In this document: piece by piece, positions 26,751-35,946 of the stretch
Layout: every line of letters begins with the position of its first letter
Position numbering within the stretch: position 1 is the stretch's first letter
DNA from: Erwinia sp. 198
Lineage (GTDB): Bacteria; Pseudomonadota; Gammaproteobacteria; Enterobacterales; Enterobacteriaceae
Reading direction: 5' to 3'
Length of the DNA: 64,000 nucleotides
NCBI RefSeq assembly: GCF_003937915.1
Contig: NZ_RHUM01000018.1
Span: 1 to 64,000 of the forward strand
The notes under the pieces: generated by a model
The model's input: the letters and a program-made list of their open reading frames with translations, nothing else
Told to the model about the DNA's origin: nothing
The model's database searches: none
Position numbers and translations under genes: made by a program

Positions 26751-26766
26751 TGCATGGGACCATGCA
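26751..26766. repeat. Perfect hairpin TGCATGG-GA-CCATGCA
   Basis: A 16-base perfect inverted repeat just after the stop of the unknown acidic protein gene, within a longer partly palindromic stretch (ATAT on both sides). It has no T tract. It may be a transcript-end hairpin or a protein-binding site. Confidence 0.5.
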
Positions 26767-26836
26767 TATGGTACACGGCCCCATTCTTATCAATGCTATA
26801 TTAACCCTATAAAAATACAATTTATTTAAAATAACC

Positions 26837-27160
26837 TTACAACTTAAAATCCTTGAATTCATGTTCAGATTTAAACAAAAGGATCATTTTGGCCAATTTC
26901 TCAACATCTGCTTTCTGCTTAAATAAAGTCATCCATATTGAAAAGACTGCGTACTGTATTTTAAATTCAAGTTCGAAAATAGCAGATAGTGCCCCCTTTA
27001 TGTTTCCTGAAAGATATTCCCCTAACCAGTAAGTAATACTTTCAGAAAACCCATCATTACACATGGCTGCAACTGCATCATGATCGAATCTTTCATCAAA
27101 TGCTTGTTTACTCATGGCCGAGAAATATTTATTAGTACTGATAAAATCTTTCAGTTTCAT
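26837..27160 (-). CDS. Unknown small protein
   Basis: A 107-residue, mostly helical protein with no recognised family. Starts 12 bp after the stop of the AlpA-like gene on the same strand, so the two are probably co-transcribed. It may be a regulator or accessory factor of excision, but this rests on position only. Confidence 0.5.
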   Translation of the reverse strand: MKLKDFISTNKYFSAMSKQAFDERFDHDAVAAMCNDGFSESITYWLGEYLSGNIKGALSAIFELEFKIQYAVFSIWMTLFKQKADVEKLAKMILLFKSEHEFKDFKL

Positions 27161-27172
27161 ATTAAAGCCCTC

Positions 27173-27379
27173 TTAAATGGTTTCGTTTCGTGATTTAGAA
27201 ATTAACACCTCAATCCATTCATCAATCTCACCCTCAATAAATGCCACCGCACGAGAGCCAATCTTGATAGGTTGAGGAAACTGCTTGTTCCTAATAAGCT
27301 TATAAATCCATGACTTGCTATAACCTGTTTTATTTATTACCGCACTTAAACGAATGAGCTTTTTATTTGAAATGTTCAT
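27173..27379 (-). CDS. alpA: AlpA-like regulator / excisionase
   Basis: A 68-residue MerR-like winged-helix protein of the AlpA family. The pattern LIRLSAVINKTGYSKSWIYKLI, KQFPQPIKIGSRAVAF and EIDEWIEVLI is characteristic: helix-turn-helix, wing, then Trp helix. AlpA proteins switch on excision of P4-like islands, as transcription factor or recombination directionality factor. It lies about 1.1 kb from attR at the opposite end to the integrase, common in tRNA-borne islands. Confidence 0.85.
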   Translation of the reverse strand: MNISNKKLIRLSAVINKTGYSKSWIYKLIRNKQFPQPIKIGSRAVAFIEGEIDEWIEVLISKSRNETI

Positions 27380-27478
27380 GCTGACGCTCTCTCTTCTGTT
27401 TCGATGAGAGCTACATTACCAGGAAGAAGGTTGGCGGGGTGAGTGTGGCTCGTGACAGCGGAGCCACTGGAGGCTGGG

Positions 27479-28348
27479 TCAGTTGGAATCAGAGAGTTTC
27501 ATGACGTCTGAAACTCTCATATTTTTAAGGTGGGGGTTTCGATTTATGAAGAAGTTGAATTGGCGAATGAAATCGATGGTTGCTGCTTTCATAGCCAGTG
27601 GTCTATCAGCGTCTTTGATATGGTAGTTAAGACGGATAGCTGTCTCATCGTCTTCGTCTGTGTACAGCAGTCTGGAGAGCCGGTCGTCTGAAACGCGCAG
27701 GTCATACATCTTTGCCCATAAAAGAACATCGAGCATTGCTATGAGACGATAAGAGATAACCTTCTTGATTGTGCCGTAGCCGAAGCGCACAGCCCCTGAT
27801 TCGTCAGCTTCAATCCCCTTAACGCGTCTCCATTGTGGAAGAGCTGATTTGATAGACTCTGCAATTTCATCGTCTGTACCACTCGCAAGATCGATTTCTA
27901 AAAGAACCGTGTTCTCACATATCTCTGACATAACCGTTGATACATAGGCTTCATGGTGGGGAAGATTTACGCAGTACTCGTCACTATCTTGTTCCCATGA
28001 GAACAGATTGACCCGGAGACCCGTTACGCTAAGTTGAGCAAGGCGGCTTATGTCTGTAATAAAGATATGCGGTGGGCTTTGAAGAGTTTGATCATCTTGC
28101 ATGTAGTTAAGCTGTTCGGGCTCAAAGAGAAAAGGCTTGCCGTTGAAGATCTGTCTCATGTATCCACCGAGGCCAATCTTTTCCTCGTCTGTGGGCCAGG
28201 GTTTAAAGAGCAAGGCCCTTGCCCACAACTCATGGTAGAGGCAGTTAAGCGTGGTTTCTTCGAACTTTCTATAGTTTGAAATGTTCAGCCAGGATTTGAC
28301 TGCTTTGGTGTCTTCTGTTGACCAATTTTTCAAAGCTAACTCCTTCAC
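27479..28348 (-). CDS. DUF6387-like island protein
   Basis: A 289-residue soluble protein with no catalytic motif I can name. Proteins of this kind, which I take to be the DUF6387 family, occur next to AlpA genes at the end of enterobacterial islands; this is recalled, not checked. It starts 75 bp inside the right arm site. Its GC content is higher than the central cargo, like the integrase, so it belongs to the element backbone. Confidence 0.55.
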   Translation of the reverse strand: MKELALKNWSTEDTKAVKSWLNISNYRKFEETTLNCLYHELWARALLFKPWPTDEEKIGLGGYMRQIFNGKPFLFEPEQLNYMQDDQTLQSPPHIFITDISRLAQLSVTGLRVNLFSWEQDSDEYCVNLPHHEAYVSTVMSEICENTVLLEIDLASGTDDEIAESIKSALPQWRRVKGIEADESGAVRFGYGTIKKVISYRLIAMLDVLLWAKMYDLRVSDDRLSRLLYTDEDDETAIRLNYHIKDADRPLAMKAATIDFIRQFNFFINRNPHLKNMRVSDVMKLSDSN

Positions 28349-28422
28349 GATCTCTCTATGAAAAGAGTATAATCAACACTGTTTAATCAACGCTATATGG
28401 CTGTTTTGAAGAGAAAAACTTT

Positions 28423-28443
28423 TGTTGGTATCATTGTTGGTAT
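28423..28443 (+). repeat. Putative right integrase arm site
   Basis: Two GTTGGTAT half sites separated by CATT, in the same orientation as the left arm site and differing from it at 2 of 21 positions. It lies 50 bp inside attR, between the DUF6387-like gene and the core. Confidence 0.6.
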
Positions 28444-28493
28444 AAATGATTGCAGATAAAATTATTCCTTCAAAATAAAACACTTAAACTACA

Positions 28494-28517
28494 GTTCGAT
28501 TCCTGCAGGGGACACCA
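28494..28517 (+). repeat. attR core (24 bp direct repeat)
   Basis: Identical to the last 24 bases of tRNA-Arg at 1909-1932. It lacks the rest of a tRNA, so it is the copied half left by integration. The chromosome resumes immediately after. Confidence 0.92.
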
Positions 28518-28800
28518 TTCATGCACCATCCTGTGTTTTCTTTCTTCTCCTGACGTCCGCTTAATCTGCTGAAACCCACCTGAACGGCTGGCCGCGCCGC
28601 GTACAGACATTGTATTAATTTTTATTCGCCTGGCAGCAGCCATAGCCAGCCAGCGTGCACAAGAGTAAGGCCCATAAAAACTGGTGGAAATGCCCTAATC
28701 CAGCGGCTTAACCGGCAGGCGCAAGCCCGATAAGGCTGATTTCTTCAGCATGGCGCTTATTAAGATTTATTTCCCACTGCCCGATGCAGGACTGGCGAGC
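28518..28800. other. Noncoding stretch after the island
   Basis: About 280 bp with no open reading frame and no recognised element. GC content is intermediate. It joins the decayed gene that follows and may be further decayed coding sequence. Confidence 0.4.
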
Positions 28801-29250
28801 CTAAGTGTCCTCGTTGATTTCCGTAGCAACAGCAAGACACATTTTGCGCCGGTACTCTTTCCATTTATCTTGTGCTTCTAAAACCTTTGTCCATACACAT
28901 CACCGTAGGTTTCACCGGTATTTTCTTTGCCGTTAAATGCACCAATGTTATTGGCTTTCATCCTTTTGACGGTTTCTGAAATTAAAACGTCGAGCTGTCT
29001 GTTGCCGTTAGGCTTTTTTGGAATAGCAGCCCGCATCAGGGCCAGGGCGTTATGTCCCCCTTAATAAAACATATCAACGATAACGTCTCTGGTTTTCTTG
29101 TCCAGCCTCGTCCACAACGGTGCTCCCGATACAAATTTAGCTACTTTAGCGCACAGGCTACGTGCTTCGTTCAGCCTTGTCTGAAAATACTCAATCCACT
29201 ATGGCATAGCGGAAAAGGCGCCTTTACAAGACAGATAAACCACGTTGTAC
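28801..29250 (-). pseudogene. Decayed gene, frameshift plus in-frame stop
   Basis: Reading the minus strand, a coherent protein-like sequence runs through TRDVIVDMFY, an in-frame TAA, then GGHNALALMRAAIPKKP and TGETYGDVYGQRF. It then needs a frameshift near 28880 to continue as LEAQDKWKEYRRKMC before a stop at 28801. The last part resembles the AQ-x-x-W-x-x-YR-x-x-C pattern of LprI/DUF1311 proteins; the first part is unrecognised. The two lesions show a once-coding gene, although sequencing errors could mimic one of them. Confidence 0.5.
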
Positions 29251-29312
29251 AGCAATACCGGGACATAAAATATATTCCTTTTACTACCGGCGTTTCCTTG
29301 CCGGGCACGCGT

Positions 29313-29540
29313 TTATTTATGATCCCGTCGATAAAGCTGCCACTCGTCGATGTGCTCGCCGGAAGGCAGCGTGCAGTAGCCCCTCTGTCCCTGCTCGGTT
29401 TTCACAATTTCCGATGTACCGCCCTGCTCAACACACCAGGCCGCCGCAGGGTTTTTCATGTTCAGCGAGGTCGGTTTACTGACATTATGCGCACAGCTGG
29501 CTGCCAATAAGGCACAGATAAACAATAAATTTTTTCTCAT
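29313..29540 (-). CDS. DUF333 lipoprotein
   Basis: A 75-residue protein with a lipoprotein signal (MRKNLLFICALLAASC, Cys at residue 16). A DUF333 domain follows: NPAAAWCVEQGG, then GYCTLPSGEHIDEWQLYRR, with the paired Cys and Trp of the family. DUF333 proteins are small periplasmic-facing lipoproteins of unknown function (E. coli YoaF type). The ATG at 29540 is chosen because GAGGTG lies 5 bases upstream; the frame extends 9 codons further. Confidence 0.8.
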   Translation of the reverse strand: MRKNLLFICALLAASCAHNVSKPTSLNMKNPAAAWCVEQGGTSEIVKTEQGQRGYCTLPSGEHIDEWQLYRRDHK

Positions 29541-29723
29541 TATCACCTCTGTTAAGATGGATCCCATTGCGTCTCATTATCAGTCAGATAACAATGCTAA
29601 GCGCACCAGTTTAAAGTGTGGTACGTCAATTACCGCTCACTGAATTAACGATTAACGCCAAAGGATTGGGTTTTATACTCGCTTCAGCGCCCGAAACGGC
29701 CGACTAACGACAAGGAATGCTCT

Positions 29724-30047
29724 ATGCGAACCGCCACTTTTACCCTACGTCTTACCCGGGACGTCAGCCAGTTTCTGCTGCCGGATCTGCGCGCGCTGCT
29801 GCCGCCGGAAAGCGTACAGTTTTTTTTCAACGAGCTGGATGAGGAGTGGCATTACACGCTGCTTTGTCTGCAAAGCGACCATACCTGCTCGCTGACGGTT
29901 TCCGCTATCCTGGTCTGGCATCAGCTGAAGAAAATCCATGTGATGCGCTACCGATCACCGCAGCTACAGCAGGCGCTTGCTGACCCTTCCTCTGCGGAGC
30001 TTTACGCCCTGCTACAGGTGCCGGGCGCGGTGCTTTATCTTTCCTGA
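29724..30047 (+). CDS. Unknown small protein
   Basis: A 107-residue protein with no recognised family. It has the GC-rich codon use of the chromosome and a ribosome binding site (AAGGAATG) upstream of the ATG. It ends 117 bp before the next small gene on the same strand; both precede a strong terminator and may form one short transcript. Confidence 0.5.
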   Translation: MRTATFTLRLTRDVSQFLLPDLRALLPPESVQFFFNELDEEWHYTLLCLQSDHTCSLTVSAILVWHQLKKIHVMRYRSPQLQQALADPSSAELYALLQVPGAVLYLS

Positions 30048-30164
30048 CGCCCGCACGGCCAGGATTTGACGCCGTTATCCTGCGGTATTCCACTGATTGG
30101 TTTTTACGCGCCCGCCGTAAACTCACCATAAAGTAACTGGAAAACCGTACCGGAGTCCTCCCTG

Positions 30165-30377
30165 ATGCCAGATAAAGATCCTGTTGTTGAACGTCTTACC
30201 GTCGAGCTGCTTGCGCTCAGGCAGATCGTGCAGATGCTGATTGCCTATGGCAACGTGCCGACCGGCGGCAAGCTGAATAAATACCTGCAAAAAGTGGCCG
30301 ATGATACGGAACAGCGCGAGGATCATCGCGGGCCGAACAAAGCCATTGCTGAGGCTATCCGCAGCTATATTAAGTAG
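30165..30377 (+). CDS. Unknown 70-residue protein
   Basis: A 70-residue soluble protein, two-helix in appearance (VVERLTVELLALRQIVQMLIAYG) with a charged C-terminal part. No family recognised. Chromosome-like codon use and a terminator 9 bp after the stop support a real gene. Opposite-strand frames over this stretch show poor codon bias and were rejected. Confidence 0.6.
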   Translation: MPDKDPVVERLTVELLALRQIVQMLIAYGNVPTGGKLNKYLQKVADDTEQREDHRGPNKAIAEAIRSYIK

Positions 30378-30385
30378 GTTCCTGA

Positions 30386-30408
30386 CCTCGCCAAGGCGAG
30401 GTTTTTTT
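30386..30408 (+). terminator. Rho-independent terminator
   Basis: Stem CCTCGCC / GGCGAGG (30386-30392, 30395-30401) with a 2-base loop and seven T residues. It ends the transcript of the 70-residue protein gene. Confidence 0.9.
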
Positions 30409-30517
30409 GCCCTTCCCGCTTATCCTCTTTGATTTTGTTACATTTTCCCTCCAGCAACGTTGAGCGCTTTCAGCCAGGCTTATCGCATTGATGTAATGCG
30501 ACCAGTAAGGGAATGTG

Positions 30518-32131
30518 ATGACCAGACCAGACTACCGCCTGTTAACTTCCGCCACGCAGAATAAAGATACCGCTTTCAGCCAGCAGGAAAGAGCGGACGC
30601 GCATCTCGAAGGGCTGCTGCCGTCTGCGGTGGATTCGCTGGAAACGCAAATGCAGCGTGTGCTGGAACATCTGGACAACAAACCCGACGATATTGAGAAG
30701 TATATCTATTTGCAGGAGTTGGCTGACCGCAACGAAACGCTGTTTTACGCCACGCTGATGTCCGACCCGGTTACTTTTATCCCGCTGGTTTACGATCCGA
30801 CTATCGCCGATGCCTGCCGAAAATATGGTCATATCTATCGTCGCCCCAAAGGTATGTACCTGACCCGGCAAATGAAAGGCCGACTGAAAGACGTTTTGCG
30901 TAACTGGCCGCAAAAAGAGGTGCGCTTTATCTGCGTTACCTCTGGCGGCCGCATCTTAGGGCTGGGTGACATCGGTGCCAACGGCGCACCCATTCCCGTA
31001 GGCAAGCTGCAGCTTTATACCGCCTGCGCCGCCGTGCCGCCTCAGGGACTGCTGCCGGTGCATCTGGATATCGGCACCGGCAATGAACAGCTTCGGGACG
31101 ATCCGCTTTATACCGGCCTGCGGGAAGCCAAGCTTGACCAGTCGACGCTGGACGAACTGCTGGATGAGTTTGTCGCCGCCGCCAACGAGGTGTTTCCCGG
31201 CTGCTGCATTCATTTTGAGGACTGGCAGGGCGACGACGCCATCCGTTATCTACAGCGCTACCAGCAGCAGGCGCTGGTGTATAACGATGATATCCAGGGC
31301 ACCGCCAGCGTGGTGCTCGCCGGCCTGCTGACCGCGCTGGAGACAACCGGCGGCAGGCTGGCGGAACAGCGCGTGCTGTTTGCCGGGGCAGGTTCGGCAG
31401 GCACCGGCATTGCCAATATGCTGGTTGATGCAATGGTGCAGGAAGGCGCCGATCGGGAACAAGCGCAACAGGCGATTACGCTGTTTGATAAACAAGGACT
31501 GATTATCTCCGGGCGCGACGACCTGAATGCGTCGCAAAAAGCCTATGCGCACGATATACCCGCAGAAACCGATCTGCAAAAAGTGGTTGAGCGCGTTAAG
31601 CCCACCATGCTGATTGGCGTCAGTACTCAGGGCGGACTGTTCAGCGAAGGCGTGGTAAAAGCGATGAGTAAGCTGAACGACCGCCCGATTATTTTTGCGC
31701 TGTCCAATCCTGGTGACAATGCGGAATGCACTGCCAAACAGGCCTATGAATGGAGCAACGGCAAGGCGCTGTTTGCCGCAGGCGTACAGTTCGACGAAGA
31801 GAAAATTAACGGTGAGACGCGCTACCCAGGCCAGGCGAATAATTTTTATATTTTCCCGGCGGTCAGCCTGGCGATTTACGCCGCCAGACCGGCACGCGTG
31901 AACGACAAGCTGTTTATCGAAGCGGCCCGCCTGTGCGCACGGCAGGTCAGCCAGGCGGAGCGGGAAAAGGGTAAGCTCTATCCTTCCCAGGCGGATATCG
32001 TTAAAACGGAAATCGCCATAGCCAGCGGCCTGGTACGCTACCTGTTTAAGCACGATTTGGCCGGTGTGGAAGAGCCGCAGGAGATTGACAGCTGGCTGCA
32101 AACGCTGATCTACAGGCCCGATTACGCCTGA
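30518..32131 (+). CDS. NAD-dependent malic enzyme family protein
   Basis: A protein of 537 residues that decarboxylates malate to pyruvate with NAD+ (or, in the malolactic branch, directly to lactate). The N-terminal malic domain has EKYIYLQELADRNETLFY, FICVTSGGRILGLGD and the metal-binding FEDWQGDDA and YNDDIQGTASVVLAG. The NAD-binding domain has LFAGAGSAGTGIAN, ILFALSNP-type strand IIFALSNPGDNAECT and the late QANNFYIFPAVSLA. It is somewhat diverged from E. coli MaeA (565 residues) and about the length of malolactic enzymes, so I give no symbol. The ATG at 30518 has TAAGGGA 6 bases upstream. Confidence 0.85.
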   Translation: MTRPDYRLLTSATQNKDTAFSQQERADAHLEGLLPSAVDSLETQMQRVLEHLDNKPDDIEKYIYLQELADRNETLFYATLMSDPVTFIPLVYDPTIADACRKYGHIYRRPKGMYLTRQMKGRLKDVLRNWPQKEVRFICVTSGGRILGLGDIGANGAPIPVGKLQLYTACAAVPPQGLLPVHLDIGTGNEQLRDDPLYTGLREAKLDQSTLDELLDEFVAAANEVFPGCCIHFEDWQGDDAIRYLQRYQQQALVYNDDIQGTASVVLAGLLTALETTGGRLAEQRVLFAGAGSAGTGIANMLVDAMVQEGADREQAQQAITLFDKQGLIISGRDDLNASQKAYAHDIPAETDLQKVVERVKPTMLIGVSTQGGLFSEGVVKAMSKLNDRPIIFALSNPGDNAECTAKQAYEWSNGKALFAAGVQFDEEKINGETRYPGQANNFYIFPAVSLAIYAARPARVNDKLFIEAARLCARQVSQAEREKGKLYPSQADIVKTEIAIASGLVRYLFKHDLAGVEEPQEIDSWLQTLIYRPDYA

Positions 32132-32202
32132 TAAAGATCGGCAATCCTTTATTCTCAAGGCATCGTTCTTCTCCATAAAGCGATGCAGGCACCAAAACAA
32201 AT

Positions 32203-32227
32203 AACCCGGCACGATGCCGGGTTTTTA
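32203..32227 (+). terminator. Rho-independent terminator
   Basis: Stem AACCCGGC / GCCGGGTT (32203-32210, 32216-32223) with a 5-base loop and a T tract. It ends the malic enzyme transcript. The chemotaxis receptor gene on the other strand ends 11 bp further on. Confidence 0.85.
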
Positions 32228-32237
32228 TCAGTTAGCG

Positions 32238-34157
32238 TCAGGCCACTTTGAACGCGGAGATATCCTGCGCCAGCTGGGCGGCTTCCGTGCGCAGCGCTTC
32301 GGTGTTTTCCGCCGTCTGCGTCACCAGCAGCAGGTTTTGCTGAATGCCGCGCTCCATCTGCGACACCGCCAGGGTGACCTCACTGATGCCTTTACTCTGT
32401 TCGTCGCCCGCTACGCGGATTTCACCCACCACCTCTTTCACTTTCAGCACGTCGTTCACCAGGTCCGCCAGCTTCTCGCCCGCGCCTTCCACCAACCGAC
32501 TGCCGGCCAGCACCGTGGTGTCGGACTCGCTAATCAATGCTTTGATCTCCTGCGCCGCAGCGGCGCTGCGCTGCGCCAGAGCACGCACTTCCGCCGCGAC
32601 CACGGCGAAGCCACGCCCCTGTTCGCCCGCCCTGGCCGCTTCCACCGCCGCGTTCAGCGCCAGAATATTGGTCTGGAAGGCGATACCGTCAATCACGCTG
32701 AGGATTTCGCCCACGCGGCTGGAGGACGTTTTGATCGAAGCCATAGTAGCAATTACCTGATTCATTACCTCGCTGCTGCTACGGGCGATCTGCGCCGTCT
32801 GCTCCGTAAAAGAGTCCGCCAGACGGGTATTTTCCGCATTCAGCTGAACCGTGGCGTTGAGCTGCTCCATTGCCGCCGCGCTCTGCTCCAGCGCCGCCGC
32901 CTGATCGCTGATTTTCGCCGAGAACGCCTGGTTGCCTTCCGCCAGCGAACTGGCGCTGGCGGCCACGTTGACGCCGCTGGCCTGTACGCTGGTGATCACG
33001 CCTGCGATTTTATCGACGAACTGGTTAAACGACACCGCGATTTCGGCGATTTCATCTTTACCGACCGTGGCCAGACGACGGGTCAGGTCGCCGTCGCCGT
33101 TAGCGATTTCATCCAGCGCCGCACGGGTTGATTCCAGCCTTGCCGCCAGACGACGGGCAAACAGCCAGACCAGCACCAGCAAAACCACCAGCGCGGGGAT
33201 CAGCACGATAAAGATATCCTGCAGGATATTATCCGCCAGCGCGGTGACTTTCGCCTGCGGCGTTACCAGACCAATAATCCAGCCGGTATCGGGCATCCTG
33301 AACAGCGTGATCTGCGCCTCCTTATTCAGTACGCCATCCTGAATATGATTCAGGGTGGTCATAGTTTTATTTTCCGCGATGCCCTTCAGCACCGGCGCCA
33401 GCCAGGGTTTTTCTGCCGCCAGCGCGCTGAACTTCTTCAGCGCCTTATCTTTGCCGCCGGGGAAATAGAGCACGTTGCCCGCGCCATCCAGCGCAAAGGC
33501 GTAGCCGCCGGTCAGATTGCCGTGTCTCTGCATAAAACCGGAAAGATTATCCAGCAGCACGTCAAAAGTCGCCACGCCGGCAAACTTTTCGCCCTGCACG
33601 TAAGGCACGCTACAGGTGACCATATTCACCTGGGAAATCGGATCCTGATAAACTTCCGACCAGCTGCATTTGCTGCGCGACGCTTCCCGAGCAGAGGTAT
33701 ACCAGCTCTCGTTATGGTAGCCCGCGCTGCCCGGCTCGTTGTAGCCGTCTGACCAGACCAGCGCGCCGCCTGCGTCACGAGACCAGAAGAAGCTACGGCG
33801 AGCAACGCCTTCGGTAAAGGCGTTGGGTTCCGGCCAGATACCGCCGCCCGCAATACTTTTATCGCCCTTGCTGTCGATAATCTGCGGCAGCACGCTTTTC
33901 ACCAGCGTCTCCTGGTGCGGCAGCACTTCCGCCAGGCGTGCCATGCTCACCACTTCACCTTCAATGCGCAGCAGCTGCTGATTCAGCTGGCCCACGATGT
34001 TTTCACCGGTTTGTTGGATCAGGCCGTTGCTGGCCTCGACCACGCGCGGCTGTCCGCGCAGGGTGATAGCGAACCAAACCAGCAGCATGGTTAACAGCAG
34101 CATCAAAATGCCGCCAAAGATCAATTTCCCTGACAGACGAACTGGTATCCCCGGCAT
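32238..34157 (-). CDS. Methyl-accepting chemotaxis protein
   Basis: A 639-residue inner-membrane chemoreceptor. One TM segment lies near the N-terminus (about residues 10-32), followed by a periplasmic dCache-type sensory domain (about 40-285), a second TM (about 300-325), a HAMP domain (about 325-380) and a cytoplasmic signalling domain. The hairpin tip reads [19 protein letters not shown] and [21 protein letters not shown], the CheA/CheW contact region. The C-terminus lacks a recognisable NWETF-type CheR/CheB tether. The ATG at 34157 has GAGGAG upstream; the longer frame adds 10 residues. The ligand is unknown. Confidence 0.9.
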   Translation of the reverse strand: MPGIPVRLSGKLIFGGILMLLLTMLLVWFAITLRGQPRVVEASNGLIQQTGENIVGQLNQQLLRIEGEVVSMARLAEVLPHQETLVKSVLPQIIDSKGDKSIAGGGIWPEPNAFTEGVARRSFFWSRDAGGALVWSDGYNEPGSAGYHNESWYTSAREASRSKCSWSEVYQDPISQVNMVTCSVPYVQGEKFAGVATFDVLLDNLSGFMQRHGNLTGGYAFALDGAGNVLYFPGGKDKALKKFSALAAEKPWLAPVLKGIAENKTMTTLNHIQDGVLNKEAQITLFRMPDTGWIIGLVTPQAKVTALADNILQDIFIVLIPALVVLLVLVWLFARRLAARLESTRAALDEIANGDGDLTRRLATVGKDEIAEIAVSFNQFVDKIAGVITSVQASGVNVAASASSLAEGNQAFSAKISDQAAALEQSAAAMEQLNATVQLNAENTRLADSFTEQTAQIARSSSEVMNQVIATMASIKTSSSRVGEILSVIDGIAFQTNILALNAAVEAARAGEQGRGFAVVAAEVRALAQRSAAAAQEIKALISESDTTVLAGSRLVEGAGEKLADLVNDVLKVKEVVGEIRVAGDEQSKGISEVTLAVSQMERGIQQNLLLVTQTAENTEALRTEAAQLAQDISAFKVA

Positions 34158-34440
34158 AATGTACTCCTCAAAACAGAACGGTGGCAAAACGGTGCCTGAA
34201 TAGTTTAATTGCGCGATATTTCGTCAGCGCTTATGCAAACTATCGGCAAGCCTGGCTAAAACCTGAACGCGCCTGCCGGGGGATAACGCCCGCAGCGCAG
34301 CATAAAACCCTGAGGAAAATCCGATTTGATTTTGCCACAGCGGCCAGGCTACCCTGACGCCGCGCAGAACGTCTGCTTCTGTGTCATAACGCGCTGTTTT
34401 CGCGCGTTCTGGGCTTACCTGATTAGAGGGAACTAACCGT

Positions 34441-35685
34441 ATGCACCATTTTATTCTTGCGCAGCTCAACGCGTTCGCAGTGCCCTGGGCGCCGCTGATT
34501 GCGCTCGTGGCCGTTCTGGCCGTCATCCTGCTGATTTCACTGATAGCGCACGGCCTGTTACACCGCTTGCTGCTGCCTCTGCTGCGGCGTATGGCGGAGA
34601 AGTCGAGCCGTCAGTGGCCAAAATCGCTGATAGACAACAAGCTTTTCAGCCGTTTTGCGCTGCTGATGCAGGGCGTATTTCTGCAGATCCAGCTGGAGCT
34701 GTTTCTCTCCGGCCTGGAACCGGCCTACAGCGCGCTGATGATCCTTAGTGAGGTCTGGATCATGATATTCGGCCTGCTGATGTTCTTCTCGCTGCTGGAT
34801 ATCTTTCTGGAGCTGTCGGAGAAAAGCGCGATGGCCAGCCAGATGCCGCTGCGCGGGATTTTCCAGAGCCTGAAGCTGATTGCCGCGCTGCTGGTGGCGC
34901 TGATGATTATCTCGGTGCTTATCGGTAAATCGCCGCTGGTGCTGCTGACGGGTTTGGGCGCGATGACCGCCGTGCTGATGCTGGTCTTTAAAGATCCCAT
35001 CCTGGGGCTGGTGGCCGGGATCCAGCTCTCAGCCAACAATATGCTGAAGCTGGGCGACTGGCTGGATATGCCGAAATATGGCGCGGACGGCTCGGTGGTG
35101 GATATCGCGCTGACCACGGTAAAAGTGCGCAACTGGGATAATACTATTACCACTATTCCCACCTACGCGTTGATTTCCGACTCGTTTAAAAACTGGCGAG
35201 CAATGTCGGAGTCGGGCGGCCGCCGTATCAAACGCAGCGTTAATATCGATACCACCAGCATTCACTTTCTGAACGAAGATGAGGTGGTCAGACTAAAGCG
35301 CGCTCAGCTGCTGACGCCCTACCTGGAAAGCAAAATGCAGGAGGTTTCGGCCTACAACGCCGGTCTGGATACCAGCACGCCGCTGAACGGTCGCCGCATG
35401 ACCAATATCGGCACGTTTCGCGCCTGGCTGGAAGCCTGGCTCAGGGCGCATCCGCACACGCATAAAGGCATGACGCTGATGGTGCGTCAGCTGGCGCCGG
35501 GCGCGGACGGCCTGCCGCTGGAGATCTACGTTTTTACCAACACCACCGTCTGGCTGGAATATGAAAGGATCCAGTCCGATATCTTTGACCACATTTTTGC
35601 CGTTCTGCCGGAGTTCGGTTTGCGCGTGCACCAGACACCAACCGGCAACGATCTGCGTAACCTGCGCATCCAGTCGGCGGAGTAG
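34441..35685 (+). CDS. ybdG: MscS-family mechanosensitive channel, YbdG type
   Basis: A 414-residue inner-membrane channel, almost the same length as E. coli YbdG (415), a small-conductance channel that opens under osmotic downshock. There are about five TM segments in the first 180 residues. The pore-lining helix and beta domain region [23 protein letters not shown] is followed by [29 protein letters not shown] and [18 protein letters not shown], closely matching YbdG. The soluble C-terminal domain ends with [17 protein letters not shown]. It stands alone, divergent from the chemoreceptor. Confidence 0.9.
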   Translation: MHHFILAQLNAFAVPWAPLIALVAVLAVILLISLIAHGLLHRLLLPLLRRMAEKSSRQWPKSLIDNKLFSRFALLMQGVFLQIQLELFLSGLEPAYSALMILSEVWIMIFGLLMFFSLLDIFLELSEKSAMASQMPLRGIFQSLKLIAALLVALMIISVLIGKSPLVLLTGLGAMTAVLMLVFKDPILGLVAGIQLSANNMLKLGDWLDMPKYGADGSVVDIALTTVKVRNWDNTITTIPTYALISDSFKNWRAMSESGGRRIKRSVNIDTTSIHFLNEDEVVRLKRAQLLTPYLESKMQEVSAYNAGLDTSTPLNGRRMTNIGTFRAWLEAWLRAHPHTHKGMTLMVRQLAPGADGLPLEIYVFTNTTVWLEYERIQSDIFDHIFAVLPEFGLRVHQTPTGNDLRNLRIQSAE

Positions 35686-35820
35686 CACCCCGGGCGGGCG
35701 CAGCCTTGCGCCCGTCGCTTCGCCTGCTTTTGTTCGCTGCTGTCCGCCTGCGCCAGTCGTTTCGCCTCTGTTCCTGTCTGCCTGTACCCGTTGCTTTCCT
35801 GCTTTCGCTGCGTTTTACGC

Positions 35821-35872
35821 CGCCGTTCATGCCGTCTCTGCGGCATTTCATTCCTGAATGACGGCAGTTCAT
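35821..35872 (+). promoter_or_regulatory. YpdB-type direct repeats upstream of yhjX
   Basis: GGCATTTCAT (35842-35851) and GGCAGTTCAT (35863-35872) are direct repeats separated by exactly 11 bases, the known architecture of the YpdB site at the E. coli yhjX promoter. A weaker third copy, CGCCGTTCAT (35821-35830), lies one further 21-bp period upstream. The pair ends 75 bp before the start codon of yhjX. Confidence 0.8.
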
Positions 35873-35946
35873 GCCCTCTTCGCCCCGCGTTGTTAAAACC
35901 CGCCGTATTCTGTGCTTAATTTATTACTCTTTCCGGGAGCATCCCC

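Larger units (their letters stand above)
1909..28517. mobile_element. Integrative mobilizable element in tRNA-Arg (about 26.6 kb)
   Basis: The element runs between two identical 24-bp direct repeats, the left one being the end of the tRNA-Arg gene. It starts with a tyrosine integrase pointing inward and ends with an AlpA-like gene. It carries MobC and relaxase genes but no type IV secretion genes, so it would need a helper for transfer. The DNA is clearly more AT-rich than the chromosome to its right. Cargo includes a Nudix/kinase/deaminase operon, a methyltransferase/PRTase/ATPase operon, T6SS-type genes, a TIR protein and a second recombinase cluster. Confidence 0.88.

Noticed and set aside
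1909-28517. Full integrative conjugative element or prophage
   Set aside because: No VirB/Tra, coupling protein, capsid, terminase or replication genes are present; only mobilization genes are seen.
30936-33131. Several long minus- or plus-strand frames over the malic enzyme and chemoreceptor genes
   Set aside because: They are shadows caused by high GC at third codon positions; the products are Arg-, Gln- and His-rich and match no family, while the real genes on the other strand are complete.
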